Position numbers and translations under genes: made by a program. This document shows, piece after piece, positions 1-8,229 of a DNA stretch of 32,200 nucleotides (the first letter of the stretch is position 1; each line of letters begins with the position of its first letter). Below the pieces are notes generated by a model. The model saw only the letters and a program-made list of their open reading frames with translations. It did not search any database and was not told the origin of the DNA. The stretch is from an uncultured Prevotellaceae bacterium (GTDB lineage Bacteria > Bacteroidota > Bacteroidia > Bacteroidales > Bacteroidaceae): positions 1-32,200 of the forward strand of contig OMSJ01000015.1 of the NCBI GenBank assembly GCA_900313705.1. Direction: 5' to 3'.

Positions 1-594
1 ACGGGTGGCAGCATGATGTATCTTGATGCTGTCTGCAATGGCATAGACGACATTCCTTCGGTCGATGCTGAGGTGCGCGAGACGCTTCGCCATAGGCTCG
101 AAGGCGGCGAGATAGACGAGATGCGCAACGAGCTGCGTCTGCTCGACCCGGACTATTACCATTCGGCAGATACGCGCAATCCAAAGCGCGTGGTACATGC
201 ATTGGAAGTCTGCTATACGTCAGGCCGACCCTATTCGTCTTTCCTGACCAAGGAGCGCAAGCCGCGTCCTTTCCGTATCGTCAAGATTGGGTTGCGCCGC
301 GAGCGTCAGGAACTCTTTGAGCGAATCAACAGGCGCGTGGACATGATGATGGAGGAGGGCTTGCTCGACGAGGTGCGCCGACTCTATCCTCTCCGGAAGG
401 AGAATGCGCTGAATACGGTCGGCTACAAGGAGCTCTTCCGATACCTCGACGGCGAATGGGAGCTGCCTTTTGCCTTGGAAAAGATAAAGAAGAACACGCG
501 CGACTACGCCAAGAAGCAGATGACGTGGTTTGCCCACGACAGCGAAATACAATGGTTCCATCCAGCGAATGTTAAAATAAGTACGTGTACTTAG
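1..594 (+). CDS. miaA: tRNA dimethylallyltransferase MiaA, 3' part only
   Basis: MiaA transfers a dimethylallyl group to N6 of A37 in tRNAs that read UNN codons. The window opens inside the gene, in frame at base 1 ([11 protein letters not shown]); about 197 codons remain and the N-terminal P-loop is outside. Visible family motifs are the GGS(M)MYLDAV start, the [11 protein letters not shown] segment, NTVGYKEL and the C-terminal [19 protein letters not shown]. The last residues (about KISTCT) and the TAG stop lie inside the first unit of a 22-bp palindromic tandem array, so the array supplies the end of the protein. The next gene on the same strand starts about 90 bp later. Confidence 0.95.
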   Translation, partial: TGGSMMYLDAVCNGIDDIPSVDAEVRETLRHRLEGGEIDEMRNELRLLDPDYYHSADTRNPKRVVHALEVCYTSGRPYSSFLTKERKPRPFRIVKIGLRRERQELFERINRRVDMMMEEGLLDEVRRLYPLRKENALNTVGYKELFRYLDGEWELPFALEKIKKNTRDYAKKQMTWFAHDSEIQWFHPANVKISTCT

Positions 595-664
595 GCGGAT
601 AAGTACACGTACTTATGGCGATAAGTACGAGGACTTATGAAGATAAGTACGGGGACTTTTGATA
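577..664. repeat. Tandem array of four 22-bp imperfect palindromes (ATAAGTAC type)
   Basis: Units run 577-598, 599-620, 621-642 and 643-664, each starting ATAAGTAC. The first three carry a near-mirrored ACTTA(T) half; the fourth is degenerate (ACTTTT). There are no unique spacers. The array covers the miaA stop codon and ends 17 bp before the pbp1A start. Two other intergenic arrays in this window have the same period but other sequences. Confidence 0.9.
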
Positions 665-681
665 AACGTAACGAAAGAACT

Positions 682-3090
682 ATGGAAATTAATCTAAAGA
701 AGTTATTCTTTTCCGGCTCTTGGTACAAGAAGACAGCCGTCTGGCTTGCCGCCATCGCTGCCATCATCATATTGTTCTTTGTAGCGGTCGATTTCAACTT
801 CTGCTATCTCTTCGGACGTTCTCCGGGCTTTGATGACATCAAGGACCCTGTTGTCAACGAAGCATCGGAGGTCTATACTTGCGACGAAGTCTTGATGGGG
901 CGCTACTTTAACGAGAACCGTACGCCTGTCGCCTATGAGGAGATATCGCCCATCCTGATACGTACCCTTATCGATACAGAGGACGAGCGTTTCTATCAGC
1001 ATCATGGCATTGATGTCGTCGGTCTTTTCTCTGCCGTGAAGGACATCTTTCGTGGTCATGCCCGAGGTGCCAGCACAATCACACAGCAGTTGGCAAAGAA
1101 CATGTTCCGTGTCCGCACGCAGTATTCCACAGGCTTGCTGGGACATCTGCCGGGCATCGGGATATTGATCATGAAGGCTAAGGAGTGGATTGTGGCGCTG
1201 AAGCTTGAGTGGGTGTTCACGAAGGAAGAGATACTGACCATGTACCTCAATACGGTCGATTTCGGCAGCAATGCCTACGGTATCAAGACGGCAGCCCGCG
1301 CTTATTTTGGCACGATGCCCGATGCCCTCAACTACGAGCAGGCAGCCACCCTGGTGGGGCTGCTCAAGGCTACCAGCTACTACAACCCGCGGCTCAACCC
1401 CCATAACAGTCTCCAGCGCCGCAACACAGTCTTGCAGCTTGTCTATGACCATCATCATCTTTTCATCGACGGTCAGGAGGCAACGGCTTCCCAACTGGAT
1501 TCGCTGACAGCGTTGCCCGTTGCGCTCAAGATGCGTGTCAATGAGAGTTATCAGGACGGCATGGCACCCTATTTCCGCGAGGCGCTCAAGAGTCACATCG
1601 ACGACCTCTGCACGGAGGGCCATGTGCCTGGTTACGATGCTGTCAACAAACTGGACCTTGATGCCGACGGACTGCGCATCTATACTTCTATCGACTCGCG
1701 TATGCAGGCCTATGCCGAGGCAGCGGTGAGGAAGCAGATGCAGGTTACGCAGCAACGTTTCGCTGAGCACTGGGGCCGTACCAACCCGTGGCAGAACGCT
1801 CGGCATCAGGAGATACAGGGCTTTGCCGAGGACATAGCCCGTCGTTCACCATACGGCAGATACCTCGACGCGAAGTTCGAAGGCAATGCCGACTCCGTTG
1901 ACTACTACCTCAACCAGCCCCATCAGGTGCGGCTCTTCAGCTACGACGGCCCTGTAGAGCGAGAGATGAGTACCATCGACTCTGTCCGCTACATGCTGCG
2001 CTTCCTGCATACAGGCTTTGTGGCTATTGAGCCGGACACGCGTTTCGTCCGTGCCTGGGTGGGCGACATCGACTTCCGTTCATGGCAGGTCGATAACGTC
2101 CGTGCCGTCCATCAGCCGGGTTCCACCTTCAAGCTCTTTGTCTATACCGAGGCCATGAACCAGGGACTCAATCCCATCGACCATCGTCCGGACTCCTACA
2201 TCGCTTTCGTCGATACCGTTGCCGGCAAACCCAAAGTATGGGCTCCGCACAATGCCAACGGATATTTCACCGACGAAGAGGTCTCGCTCAAGAGTGCCTT
2301 TGCCATGAGCCTCAACTCGGTTGCCGTGCGCGTGGGCATGGAGTGCGGCGTACACAATATCGCCAAGACTGCCTATGCGATGGGCATTCAGAGCAAGCTG
2401 CAGGAGACGCGCTCTATGGTGCTCGGAAGCAGCGAGGTCAATCTTTTGGAGCTTGTCAACAGCTATTGTACGGTGGCCAACGATGGTCGCTATAACATAC
2501 CGCTTCTCGTGGAGCGCATCGAAGACAGGGACGGCAACCTGATTTATCAGGCACACAAGAAAGAGAAGAAGGCCATTCCCTATCGTTCTGCCTACCTCAT
2601 GCAGAGGATGCTGGTGGGCGGTCTGTCCGGAACGTCTGGTGGCCTTTGGCACTACATCCGTCCCTTCTATGCCGATACCGAGTTTGGTGGCAAGACGGGC
2701 ACCAGCAACAATCATGCCGATGCTTGGTTCGTCGGTGTAACGCCCGGCCTTGTGGGTGGAGCATGGGTGGGCGGAGAGTACCCCAGCATCCATTTCCGCA
2801 CGGGGCAGCTCGGTCAGGGCAGCAAGACGGCGCTCCCCATCTTCGGTGAGTTCATTCAGCAGGTGCTCTCCGACGAACACTTCAGCAAATATCGCGTCAA
2901 GTTCCCTCCGGCAAAGGGGCTCGACCCTCGTCTCTGGACGGGCTCAAGCTATTCCTACCATCGACCTGACACGGCATCCTTCGACTACGACTTCTCCGCG
3001 TCATCCAATCGCGGGGAGCCTGCTGCATCCTCCACTACCGAGGAAGTACAGGTTGAGACTATAGAACAGGAAGAAAGCATAGAGGAGTGA
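682..3090 (+). CDS. Penicillin-binding protein 1A-type (glycosyltransferase 51 plus transpeptidase)
   Basis: This is a bifunctional class A PBP, 802 residues, that polymerises and crosslinks peptidoglycan at the periplasmic face. A short cytoplasmic tail is followed by one membrane segment at about residues 18-38. The GT51 domain shows EDERFYQHHG (E100 region) and GASTITQQLAKN (about 129-140). The transpeptidase domain shows STFK (nucleophile S481), SLN (543-545) and KTGTS (671-675). The start is placed at 682 (MEINLKK) rather than the in-frame ATG at 637, because 637 lies inside the 22-bp repeat array and would add 15 residues of repeat-encoded sequence. The acidic C-terminal tail is low complexity. 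It is convergent with queA, with only 7 bp between the stops. Confidence 0.95.
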   Translation: MEINLKKLFFSGSWYKKTAVWLAAIAAIIILFFVAVDFNFCYLFGRSPGFDDIKDPVVNEASEVYTCDEVLMGRYFNENRTPVAYEEISPILIRTLIDTEDERFYQHHGIDVVGLFSAVKDIFRGHARGASTITQQLAKNMFRVRTQYSTGLLGHLPGIGILIMKAKEWIVALKLEWVFTKEEILTMYLNTVDFGSNAYGIKTAARAYFGTMPDALNYEQAATLVGLLKATSYYNPRLNPHNSLQRRNTVLQLVYDHHHLFIDGQEATASQLDSLTALPVALKMRVNESYQDGMAPYFREALKSHIDDLCTEGHVPGYDAVNKLDLDADGLRIYTSIDSRMQAYAEAAVRKQMQVTQQRFAEHWGRTNPWQNARHQEIQGFAEDIARRSPYGRYLDAKFEGNADSVDYYLNQPHQVRLFSYDGPVEREMSTIDSVRYMLRFLHTGFVAIEPDTRFVRAWVGDIDFRSWQVDNVRAVHQPGSTFKLFVYTEAMNQGLNPIDHRPDSYIAFVDTVAGKPKVWAPHNANGYFTDEEVSLKSAFAMSLNSVAVRVGMECGVHNIAKTAYAMGIQSKLQETRSMVLGSSEVNLLELVNSYCTVANDGRYNIPLLVERIEDRDGNLIYQAHKKEKKAIPYRSAYLMQRMLVGGLSGTSGGLWHYIRPFYADTEFGGKTGTSNNHADAWFVGVTPGLVGGAWVGGEYPSIHFRTGQLGQGSKTALPIFGEFIQQVLSDEHFSKYRVKFPPAKGLDPRLWTGSSYSYHRPDTASFDYDFSASSNRGEPAASSTTEEVQVETIEQEESIEE

Positions 3091-3097
3091 AAGGCTT

Positions 3098-4420
3098 TCA
3101 AGGCACGAGCAGCGAGCTGTCGCCGTAGCTGAGGAAGCGGAAGTCGTGGGCAAGGGCATAGTCATAGACCTCGTGCCAGTTATCACCGATGAAGGCGCTG
3201 ACCAGCAGCAGCAAGGTGCTCTGCGGCTGGTGGAAGTTCGTTATCATGCGGCGTACGATGTGGTACTTGTAGCCAGGTGCAATGATAATCTGCGTGCTGG
3301 AGTGCAGCACTTCCTCCCCTCGCTCGTCCATATAATGGAGCAAGGCTTCGAGAGCTTCCGTCGTGGAGAGGGAATTGTCGTATTCGTAAGGCATCCACTG
3401 GGGGACGTGAAGGGAAGAGTCTTCGTTCTTCTTCCTTAATTCTTCATTCCCTGCCAGCACACCCATGTAATACAGACTTTCGAGGGTTCGGACGCTTGTC
3501 GTGCCTACGGCAATTGCTTCGCCGTTATGGGCCAGCAGTCGTTCGATGGTGTGGCGATGCACGGCAATGTGTTCGGTGTGCATGTCGTGCCCGCCGATGT
3601 CCTCGCTCTTGACGGGGCGGAAGGTGCCGGCTCCCACGTGCAGCGTCACCTCTTCGCGTTCGATGCCACGGGCGTCGATGTCGTCGAGGACACGCTTCGT
3701 GAAGTGCAGTCCTGCTGTCGGAGCCGCTACGGAGCCCTTTATCTTGGAATAGACCGTCTGGTAGGTAGTCTTGTCGCTCTCTTGCGTCTTGCGGTTGAGG
3801 TAGGGTGGGATGGGAAGTTCGCCGATGGCATCGATGACCTCGGCAAAGGTGATGGGACATTGACCTTTGCCCATTGACCGTTGGTCGTTATCTGCGTCAG
3901 TCACTCCCCACTCAAACTTAATCTCCTGGCTTGTGCCGTGCGTACCGACGCGTTCCGCAGAGAGTTTGATTCTTGAATTTTGAATTTTGAATTCTCTTGT
4001 CAGCTTCCCTTCTTTCCATTTCTTCAGGTTGCCTACGAGGCAGTACCACGAGCAACTGCCGCGTCGGGCGAAGTTCTCCTGATACTCCACCGGCTCAGCA
4101 GGTTCCAGGAGGAAGATTTCGATGAGGGCGCCGAGGCGATTGCCATTAGCGATTTCCCCTGCACTAAGTTCTCCCCCTAAAGGGGTTTGGGGCGTCTTCC
4201 TGAAGTGCAGCCTCGCCTGTATGACGCGGGTATTGTTGAAGACCATGAGTGCCCCTTCAGGCAGCAGCGAGGGTAGGGAACGGAACTGCGTCTCGCTGAT
4301 GCGTCCGCCCTCATAGACGAGCAGCTTGCTGCTGTCGCGTTCAGGGAGCGGGAACTTTGCTATGCGTTCATCGGGCAGAGGGTAGTTATAGTCGCGGATT
4401 TGTATGTGTTTTGTGTCCAT
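3098..4420 (-). CDS. queA: S-adenosylmethionine:tRNA ribosyltransferase-isomerase QueA, with repeat-derived insertions
   Basis: QueA transfers and isomerises the ribosyl part of SAM onto preQ1-modified tRNA to give epoxyqueuosine. Family signatures are YPLPDERIAKFPL at the N-terminus, FNNTRVIQARL, CSWYCLVGNLKKWKEG, ELPIPPYLNRKTQESDKTTYQTVYSKIKGSVAAPTAGLHFT, EVTLHVGAGTF and HNGEAIAVGTTSVRTLES. The start at 4420 (MDTKHIQ) is preferred over an in-frame ATG at 4441 because that ATG lies against the likely -7 box (4439-4446). At 440 residues it is clearly longer than the usual roughly 350. Part of the excess is repeat DNA: a half palindromic element near 4169-4198, TTGAATT heptamers at 3973-3993 and ATTGACC heptamers at 3859-3886, all read through in frame. 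Confidence 0.95.
   Translation of the reverse strand: MDTKHIQIRDYNYPLPDERIAKFPLPERDSSKLLVYEGGRISETQFRSLPSLLPEGALMVFNNTRVIQARLHFRKTPQTPLGGELSAGEIANGNRLGALIEIFLLEPAEPVEYQENFARRGSCSWYCLVGNLKKWKEGKLTREFKIQNSRIKLSAERVGTHGTSQEIKFEWGVTDADNDQRSMGKGQCPITFAEVIDAIGELPIPPYLNRKTQESDKTTYQTVYSKIKGSVAAPTAGLHFTKRVLDDIDARGIEREEVTLHVGAGTFRPVKSEDIGGHDMHTEHIAVHRHTIERLLAHNGEAIAVGTTSVRTLESLYYMGVLAGNEELRKKNEDSSLHVPQWMPYEYDNSLSTTEALEALLHYMDERGEEVLHSSTQIIIAPGYKYHIVRRMITNFHQPQSTLLLLVSAFIGDNWHEVYDYALAHDFRFLSYGDSSLLVP
3859..3886 (-). repeat. GGTCAAT-type heptamer repeat inside queA
   Basis: Four heptamers (ATTGACC, TTTGCCC, ATTGACC, GTTGGTC on the + strand) encode part of the atypical stretch DADNDQRSMGKGQCPITF. The same heptamer family occurs in ten copies inside the DUF3822 gene at 25598-25667. 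Confidence 0.75.
3973..3993 (-). repeat. TTGAATT heptamer triplet inside queA
   Basis: Three consecutive TTGAATT heptamers (+ strand) encode the segment EFKIQNSRI in QueA, in frame. 3 x 7 bp is 21 bp, so this copy number keeps the frame. Confidence 0.75.
4169..4198 (-). repeat. Half of the palindromic element, in frame inside queA
   Basis: On the reverse strand the sequence begins AAGACGCCCC and continues into a CCCCTTTAGGGGGAG palindrome. This matches one end plus palindrome of the elements in rfbD and alaS in degenerate form. It encodes KTPQTPLGGEL in QueA. The second half is not recognisable. Confidence 0.6.
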
Positions 4421-4438
4421 CAGGTCATAATGTTTGTG

Positions 4439-4446
4439 CAAAGGTA
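4439..4446 (-). promoter_or_regulatory. Likely -7 box of queA (TACCTTTG)
   Basis: The reverse strand reads TACCTTTG, matching the Bacteroidetes TAnnTTTG -7 consensus, 19 bp before the chosen queA start at 4420. No good -33 TTTG is visible. It supports 4420 over 4441 as the start. Confidence 0.55.
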
Positions 4447-4466
4447 CAACTTTTTTTGTGAAAAGC

Positions 4467-4497
4467 TTGCAGGAATCAGGGGAATGTTGTACCTTTG
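4467..4497 (+). promoter_or_regulatory. Bacteroidetes-type promoter of tRNA-Val
   Basis: TTG at 4467-4469 is followed after 20 bp by TACCTTTG at 4490-4497, matching the -33/-7 consensus. The tRNA begins 17 bp further on. The identical -7 octamer faces the other way for queA, so the two genes share a divergent promoter region. Confidence 0.7.
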
Positions 4498-4514
4498 CAC
4501 CGCAATTCGCAAAG

Positions 4515-4589
4515 GGGCGCTTAGCTCAGCTGGTTCAGAGCGTCTGCCTTACAAGCAGAGGGTCGGGGGTTCGAATCCCTCAGCGCCCA
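4515..4589 (+). tRNA. tRNA-Val (anticodon UAC)
   Basis: The cloverleaf can be drawn by eye. Acceptor stem GGGCGCT pairs with AGCGCCC (4582-4588). The D arm GCTC...GAGC and anticodon stem TCTGC/GCAGA flank the loop CTTACAA, giving anticodon TAC. The T arm is GGGGG TTCGAAT CCCTC with one G-U pair. The discriminator is A4589. CCA is not encoded (the sequence continues CAAAA), so it must be added by nucleotidyltransferase. Confidence 0.97.
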
Positions 4590-4590
4590 C

Positions 4591-4637
4591 AAAAACAGGG
4601 AGCAGGACTTGATGGTCTTGCTCCCTGTTTTTGTTTT
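4591..4637 (+). terminator. Intrinsic terminator of tRNA-Val
   Basis: AAAAACAGGGAGCAGGAC pairs with GTCTTGCTCCCTGTTTTT across a 6-base loop, one non-Watson-Crick pair, with a T-rich right side. It directly follows the tRNA. Confidence 0.88.
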
Positions 4638-4811
4638 GTACCTGTCCGCGCTCAGCCTCGCCAGCCAGACGGCCCTGCTCTGCTACCTCGGAGCGTGGGT
4701 CCCGTTTGTCGCGTTGCCAACGCGACCCTCCCCCTCAGTGAGCCTTATCAAAGACCTATGCCTAGTTGCCCGGCGACCCACGTGGCGTTTTCTGATGGGG
4801 CAGTGGCTCCC
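4638..4811. other. Intergenic stretch without a recognisable feature
   Basis: About 170 bp between the tRNA terminator and the stop of the reverse-strand regulator. No gene, promoter or clear repeat is visible here on either strand. Confidence 0.5.
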
Positions 4812-5156
4812 TTACAGCTCTCCCAACTCGCGGCTGATGTCCTGCAGTTCTGCACGAATGGATTGCAGGCGTCCGATGATCTCCGACGTGTCGCTTGCTG
4901 CCTTGTGGTTCTTGTTCAGCACGGCTTTTGCTGCGGCAATCTTCATGCCGCGCACCTTGAGCAGGTTATAGACGATGCGTACCTCCCCAATGTCCTCCTT
5001 AGTGTATTGTCGCACGCCGCGTCCGCTCTTGCGAGGCTTGATGTTTGGAAACTCCTTTTCCCAGTAGCGCAGCAACGACTCTGCCACCCCGAACTGTTCT
5101 GCCACTTCGGAGATGCCGTAGTATTTCTTTAAGTCTTTATTCGGATTGTATGCCAT
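4812..5156 (-). CDS. MerR-family HTH transcriptional regulator
   Basis: A 114-residue protein with an N-terminal MerR winged helix-turn-helix (about residues 12-82: YYGISEVAEQFGVAESLLRYWEKEFPNIKP, then GVRQYTKEDIGEVRIVYNLLKVRGMKIAAAKAVL), followed by a short helical tail likely to dimerise (SEIIGRLQSIRAELQDISRELGEL). There is no C-terminal effector-binding domain and no cysteine metal site, so a metal-responsive role is not supported. It belongs to the short, conserved MerR-like type in Bacteroidetes; its target is unknown. It has its own promoter at 5225-5255 and is divergent from alaS. Confidence 0.88.
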   Translation of the reverse strand: MAYNPNKDLKKYYGISEVAEQFGVAESLLRYWEKEFPNIKPRKSGRGVRQYTKEDIGEVRIVYNLLKVRGMKIAAAKAVLNKNHKAASDTSEIIGRLQSIRAELQDISRELGEL

Positions 5157-5224
5157 GTTAATTTACGATTTGGCGATTTACTATTTGCAATTAACTTTGT
5201 AATTCAGAATGCACAATTTCGTTG

Positions 5225-5255
5225 CAAAAGTATAAAATTAAACTCAAAAAACAAA
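5225..5255 (-). promoter_or_regulatory. Promoter of the MerR-like gene
   Basis: On the reverse strand TTTG (5255-5252), 19 bp, then TACTTTTG (5232-5225). Both boxes and the spacing fit the Bacteroidetes consensus. The start codon is about 69 bp downstream. Confidence 0.75.
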
Positions 5256-5285
5256 GTACATGGCGCTTAATTCATAATAATTTCG

Positions 5286-5293
5286 TAAATTTG
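5286..5293 (+). promoter_or_regulatory. Likely -7 box of alaS (TAAATTTG)
   Basis: TAAATTTG matches TAnnTTTG; the -33 region is weak. It predicts a leader of roughly 85 nt before the alaS start. Confidence 0.6.
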
Positions 5294-5305
5294 CACGCAT
5301 TTTAG

Positions 5306-5348
5306 ACCCCATCATCCCCTTCTGGGGTGAGATAAGGGTAAATGATGA
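5306..5348 (+). promoter_or_regulatory. Structured alaS leader with two competing pairings
   Basis: ACCCCA (5306-5311) can pair with TGGGGT (5323-5328). Alternatively ATCAT...CCCTT (5311-5320 region) can pair with AAGGG...ATGAT (5335-5348). The pairings share bases and exclude each other. There is no T-box motif. The role is speculative. Confidence 0.3.
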
Positions 5349-5384
5349 AATCCTTAAACGTAAATCTATAAATCACAAATAACT

Positions 5385-8171
5385 ATGTTGACAGCAAATG
5401 AAATTCGCAATTCGTTTCTGAAATACTTCGAATCGAAAGGGCACAAGATTGTACCTTCTGCACCTATGGTGGTGAAGGACGACCCGACCCTGATGTTCAC
5501 CAATGCAGGCATGAACCAGTGGAAAGACATCATCCTTGGCACCCGTGACCCGGAGCCCCGCCGCCGTGCCGACTCGCAGAAATGCCTGCGCGTCAGCGGA
5601 AAGCACAACGACCTGGAGGAGGTAGGACATGACACCTACCACCACACCATGTTCGAAATGCTTGGCAACTGGTCGTTTGGCGACTACTTCAAGGAAGGTG
5701 CCATCGACATGGCGTGGGAATACCTCGTGGATGTGTTGAAGCTCGACCCCAAGGACCTCTATGTCACCGTCTTCGAGGGCTCACCCGAGGAAAACCTTGT
5801 CCGCGACGATGAAGCTGCAGGCTACTGGCTGAAGCACGTTCCCGCAGACCACATCATCAACGGTAACAAGCACGACAACTTCTGGGAAATGGGCGACACA
5901 GGTCCATGCGGTCCCTGCTCCGAGATACACCTCGACAGCCGTACGCCCGAAGAGAAAGCCAAAGTGCCCGGACGTGAGCTCGTCAACAAGGACGACCCGC
6001 AGGTCATCGAGATCTGGAACATCGTCTTCATGCAGTACGAGCGCAAGGCCGACGGACACCTCGAGCCTCTCGGCATGAACGTCATCGACACGGGTATGGG
6101 CTTCGAACGCCTCGTCCGTGCCATCCAGGGCAAGCACTCCAACTACGACACCGACGTCTTCCAGCCCATCATCCGCGCCATCGAGCAGCTTACAGGGCTG
6201 AAGTATTATTCCGAATACTCAGATAATTCCGATTACTCTGAGGACGTCAACGTTGCCATGCGCGTCGTTGCCGACCACCTGCGCACCATTGCATTCAGCA
6301 TTGCGGACGGTCAGTTGCCGGGCAACGCAAAGGCAGGTTACGTCATCCGCCGCATCCTGCGCCGTGCCGTGCGCTACGCCTATACCTTCCTCGGACAGAA
6401 GGAAGCCTTCGTCTATCGTCTGCTGCCCGTCCTCATTCAGGAGATGGGAGCAACCTATCCCGAACTGGAAGGTCAGCGCGAACTCATTACGAAGGTGATG
6501 AAGGAAGAGGAAGAGAGTTTCCTGCGTACACTCGAGACGGGCATCAAGCTCCTGGACGGTGTGATGAAGGAGGCAAAGGCTGCCGGACAGACAGAGATTG
6601 CCGGCGAAAAGGCTTTCACCCTCTTCGACACCTACGGCTTCCCCCTCGACCTCACAGAACTCATCTGTCGCGAGAACGGTCTCACAGTCGATGAGGCCGG
6701 CTTCAACGTCGAGATGCAGAAACAGAAGGAACGCGCCCGTAACGCTGCACAGGTTGAGGCAGGCGACTGGCAGACTCCAGACCCCTCTAAATCTCCCCTT
6801 AAAGGGGAGACTTGCGGCAATGAATCCTCCCCCTTTAAGGGGGACACAGAGGGGGTCTGCCAGTTCGTGGGTTACGACTTCACGGAATACACTTGCCACA
6901 TCGTCAAGTATCGCGAGGTGAAGCAGAAGAAGGGCGTTGTCTATGAAGCCATCTTCGACCAGACACCTTTCTACGGAGAGATGGGCGGCGAGGTCGGCGA
7001 CTCTGGCGTCATCTGTAACGAGCAGGAGACCATCAAGGTCCTCGATACCAAGAAGGAGAATGGCGTAAGCATCCATATCCTGGAGCGCATCCCACAGAAT
7101 CCCGCTGCTGAGTTCATGGCTTGCGTGGATGTGGAACGCCGCCGTGCTATCGAGGCCAACCACACTTGCACGCACCTCCTCGACCAAGCCCTCAAGGAGG
7201 TTCTTGGCGACCATGTGGAGCAGAAAGGTTCACTCGTAACGCCCGACTACCTGCGTTTCGACTTCTCGCACTTCGAGAAGGTAACGCCCGAACAAATCCG
7301 CGAGGTGGAGCACCTCGTCAACGAGCGCATCCGTCAGAACCTGCCTCTGCAGGAATATCGCGACACACCCATCGAGGAAGCTAAGAAGCTGGGCGCCATC
7401 GCTCTCTTCGGCGAGAAGTACGGCGACAAGGTGCGCGTCATACAGTTCGGTTCGAGCGTTGAGTTCTGCGGCGGCTGCCATGCCAGCAGCACAGGCTGCA
7501 TCGGCATGGTGCGCATCCTCTCCGAAAGCAGCGTGGCAGCTGGTGTGCGTCGTATCGAAGCCATCACAGGCAAAGCCGTCGAGGAACAGATGGACAGATT
7601 GCAGGACATGATAACAGGCTTGCGAGGTCTCTTCAACAATGCTCCCGACCTGGTCGGCACCATACAAAAGGCTATCAGCGACAACGCTGACCTGCGCAAA
7701 CAGGTGGAGGACGTCATGCGTGAGCGTGCTGCTGACCTCAAGAAGCAGATGCTTGCTGAGCAAAAGGAGATAAACGGCCTGAAGGTGCTGAGCGCCATCA
7801 CGCCTCTTGGCCCCGAGTTCGTGAAGGACATCGCCTTCCAGCTCCGCGCAGAAGTAGAGAATAGCATCGTCGTCATCGGTTCCGTGGCAGGCGGCAAGCC
7901 CCTCCTCACCGCAGCCGCTTCAGATGGTGCTGTAGCTGCAGGTGTGAACATCGGCAAGAACATCCGCGAAGCTGCCCAGCTCATGCAGGGCGGCGGTGGC
8001 GGTCAGCCCCACTTCGCCACAGCCGGCGGCAAGAACCCCGACAGTGCAACTCGGCCTTTCTCAGTTAAGGTCACACGGGACGTTCTGTTTTCTCCTTTTC
8101 GCTTGCAAGGAAGAGATTTTGCTCTACTGGCAAGAAATAGGGAGGAAAATGTGGGAAGAGTGCTTCGTTGA
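5385..8171 (+). CDS. alaS: Alanine-tRNA ligase, with two in-frame insertions and an atypical C-terminus
   Basis: This class II synthetase charges tRNA-Ala and edits mischarged Ser and Gly. The catalytic N-terminus starts [20 protein letters not shown] and carries [11 protein letters not shown] and [13 protein letters not shown]. The editing domain has HTCTH (H593, H597) and CGGCH (C695-H699), the expected zinc ligands. The C-terminal [18 protein letters not shown] is normal up to about residue 886. Oddities: residues 275-287 ([12 protein letters not shown]) come from an 18-bp tandem duplication. Residues about 465-492 (SPLKGE...SPFKGDTEG) are a palindromic element read in frame between AGDW and QFVGYD. 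Residues 887-928 look nothing like an AlaRS end and no other frame restores one. The core looks functional. Confidence 0.95.
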   Translation: MLTANEIRNSFLKYFESKGHKIVPSAPMVVKDDPTLMFTNAGMNQWKDIILGTRDPEPRRRADSQKCLRVSGKHNDLEEVGHDTYHHTMFEMLGNWSFGDYFKEGAIDMAWEYLVDVLKLDPKDLYVTVFEGSPEENLVRDDEAAGYWLKHVPADHIINGNKHDNFWEMGDTGPCGPCSEIHLDSRTPEEKAKVPGRELVNKDDPQVIEIWNIVFMQYERKADGHLEPLGMNVIDTGMGFERLVRAIQGKHSNYDTDVFQPIIRAIEQLTGLKYYSEYSDNSDYSEDVNVAMRVVADHLRTIAFSIADGQLPGNAKAGYVIRRILRRAVRYAYTFLGQKEAFVYRLLPVLIQEMGATYPELEGQRELITKVMKEEEESFLRTLETGIKLLDGVMKEAKAAGQTEIAGEKAFTLFDTYGFPLDLTELICRENGLTVDEAGFNVEMQKQKERARNAAQVEAGDWQTPDPSKSPLKGETCGNESSPFKGDTEGVCQFVGYDFTEYTCHIVKYREVKQKKGVVYEAIFDQTPFYGEMGGEVGDSGVICNEQETIKVLDTKKENGVSIHILERIPQNPAAEFMACVDVERRRAIEANHTCTHLLDQALKEVLGDHVEQKGSLVTPDYLRFDFSHFEKVTPEQIREVEHLVNERIRQNLPLQEYRDTPIEEAKKLGAIALFGEKYGDKVRVIQFGSSVEFCGGCHASSTGCIGMVRILSESSVAAGVRRIEAITGKAVEEQMDRLQDMITGLRGLFNNAPDLVGTIQKAISDNADLRKQVEDVMRERAADLKKQMLAEQKEINGLKVLSAITPLGPEFVKDIAFQLRAEVENSIVVIGSVAGGKPLLTAAASDGAVAAGVNIGKNIREAAQLMQGGGGGQPHFATAGGKNPDSATRPFSVKVTRDVLFSPFRLQGRDFALLARNREENVGRVLR
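6208..6243 (+). repeat. 18-bp tandem duplication inside alaS
   Basis: ATTCCGAATACTCAGATA (6208-6225) is followed by ATTCCGATTACTCTGAGG (6226-6243), 14 of 18 bases alike and in frame. It encodes most of [13 protein letters not shown] in a surface region between LTGLKY and [11 protein letters not shown]. Confidence 0.7.
6778..6859 (+). mobile_element. 82-bp MITE-like palindromic element, in frame in alaS
   Basis: The ends are CAGACCCCTCT and AGAGGGGGTCTG, inverted. Inside lie two palindromes (CTCCCCTTAAAGGGGAG and CTCCCCCTTTAAGGGGG) separated by a short spacer containing GGCAATGAATCCTCCCC. The rfbD copy has GGGAATGAAGCCTCCCC at the same place, which shows common descent. It carries no stop codon in the alaS frame. 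Confidence 0.8.
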
Positions 8172-8229
8172 CTGCTTATGACGGCATCTGACGAATGTCG
8201 GGTCGGCAGATGCAGCAGGGGATGTTGTT

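Noticed and set aside
577-664. CRISPR array
   Set aside because: Units of 22 bp run head to tail with no unique spacers, and each unit is a palindrome; no cas genes are in the window. The same holds for 8230-8295 and 22841-22884.
637-681. Upstream start for the penicillin-binding protein
   Set aside because: This ATG lies inside the 22-bp repeat; the extension is repeat-coded and places 15 extra residues before a normal N-terminus.
703-1806. 367-residue reverse ORF opposite the penicillin-binding protein gene
   Set aside because: Antisense to a gene with full GT51 motifs; no family pattern.
5306-5348. T-box riboswitch ahead of alaS
   Set aside because: No T-box core motif or specifier stem was found, and T-boxes are not expected in Bacteroidetes.
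6219-7214. 331-residue reverse ORF opposite alaS
   Set aside because: Shadow of alaS; no motif, and the frame simply mirrors alaS codons.
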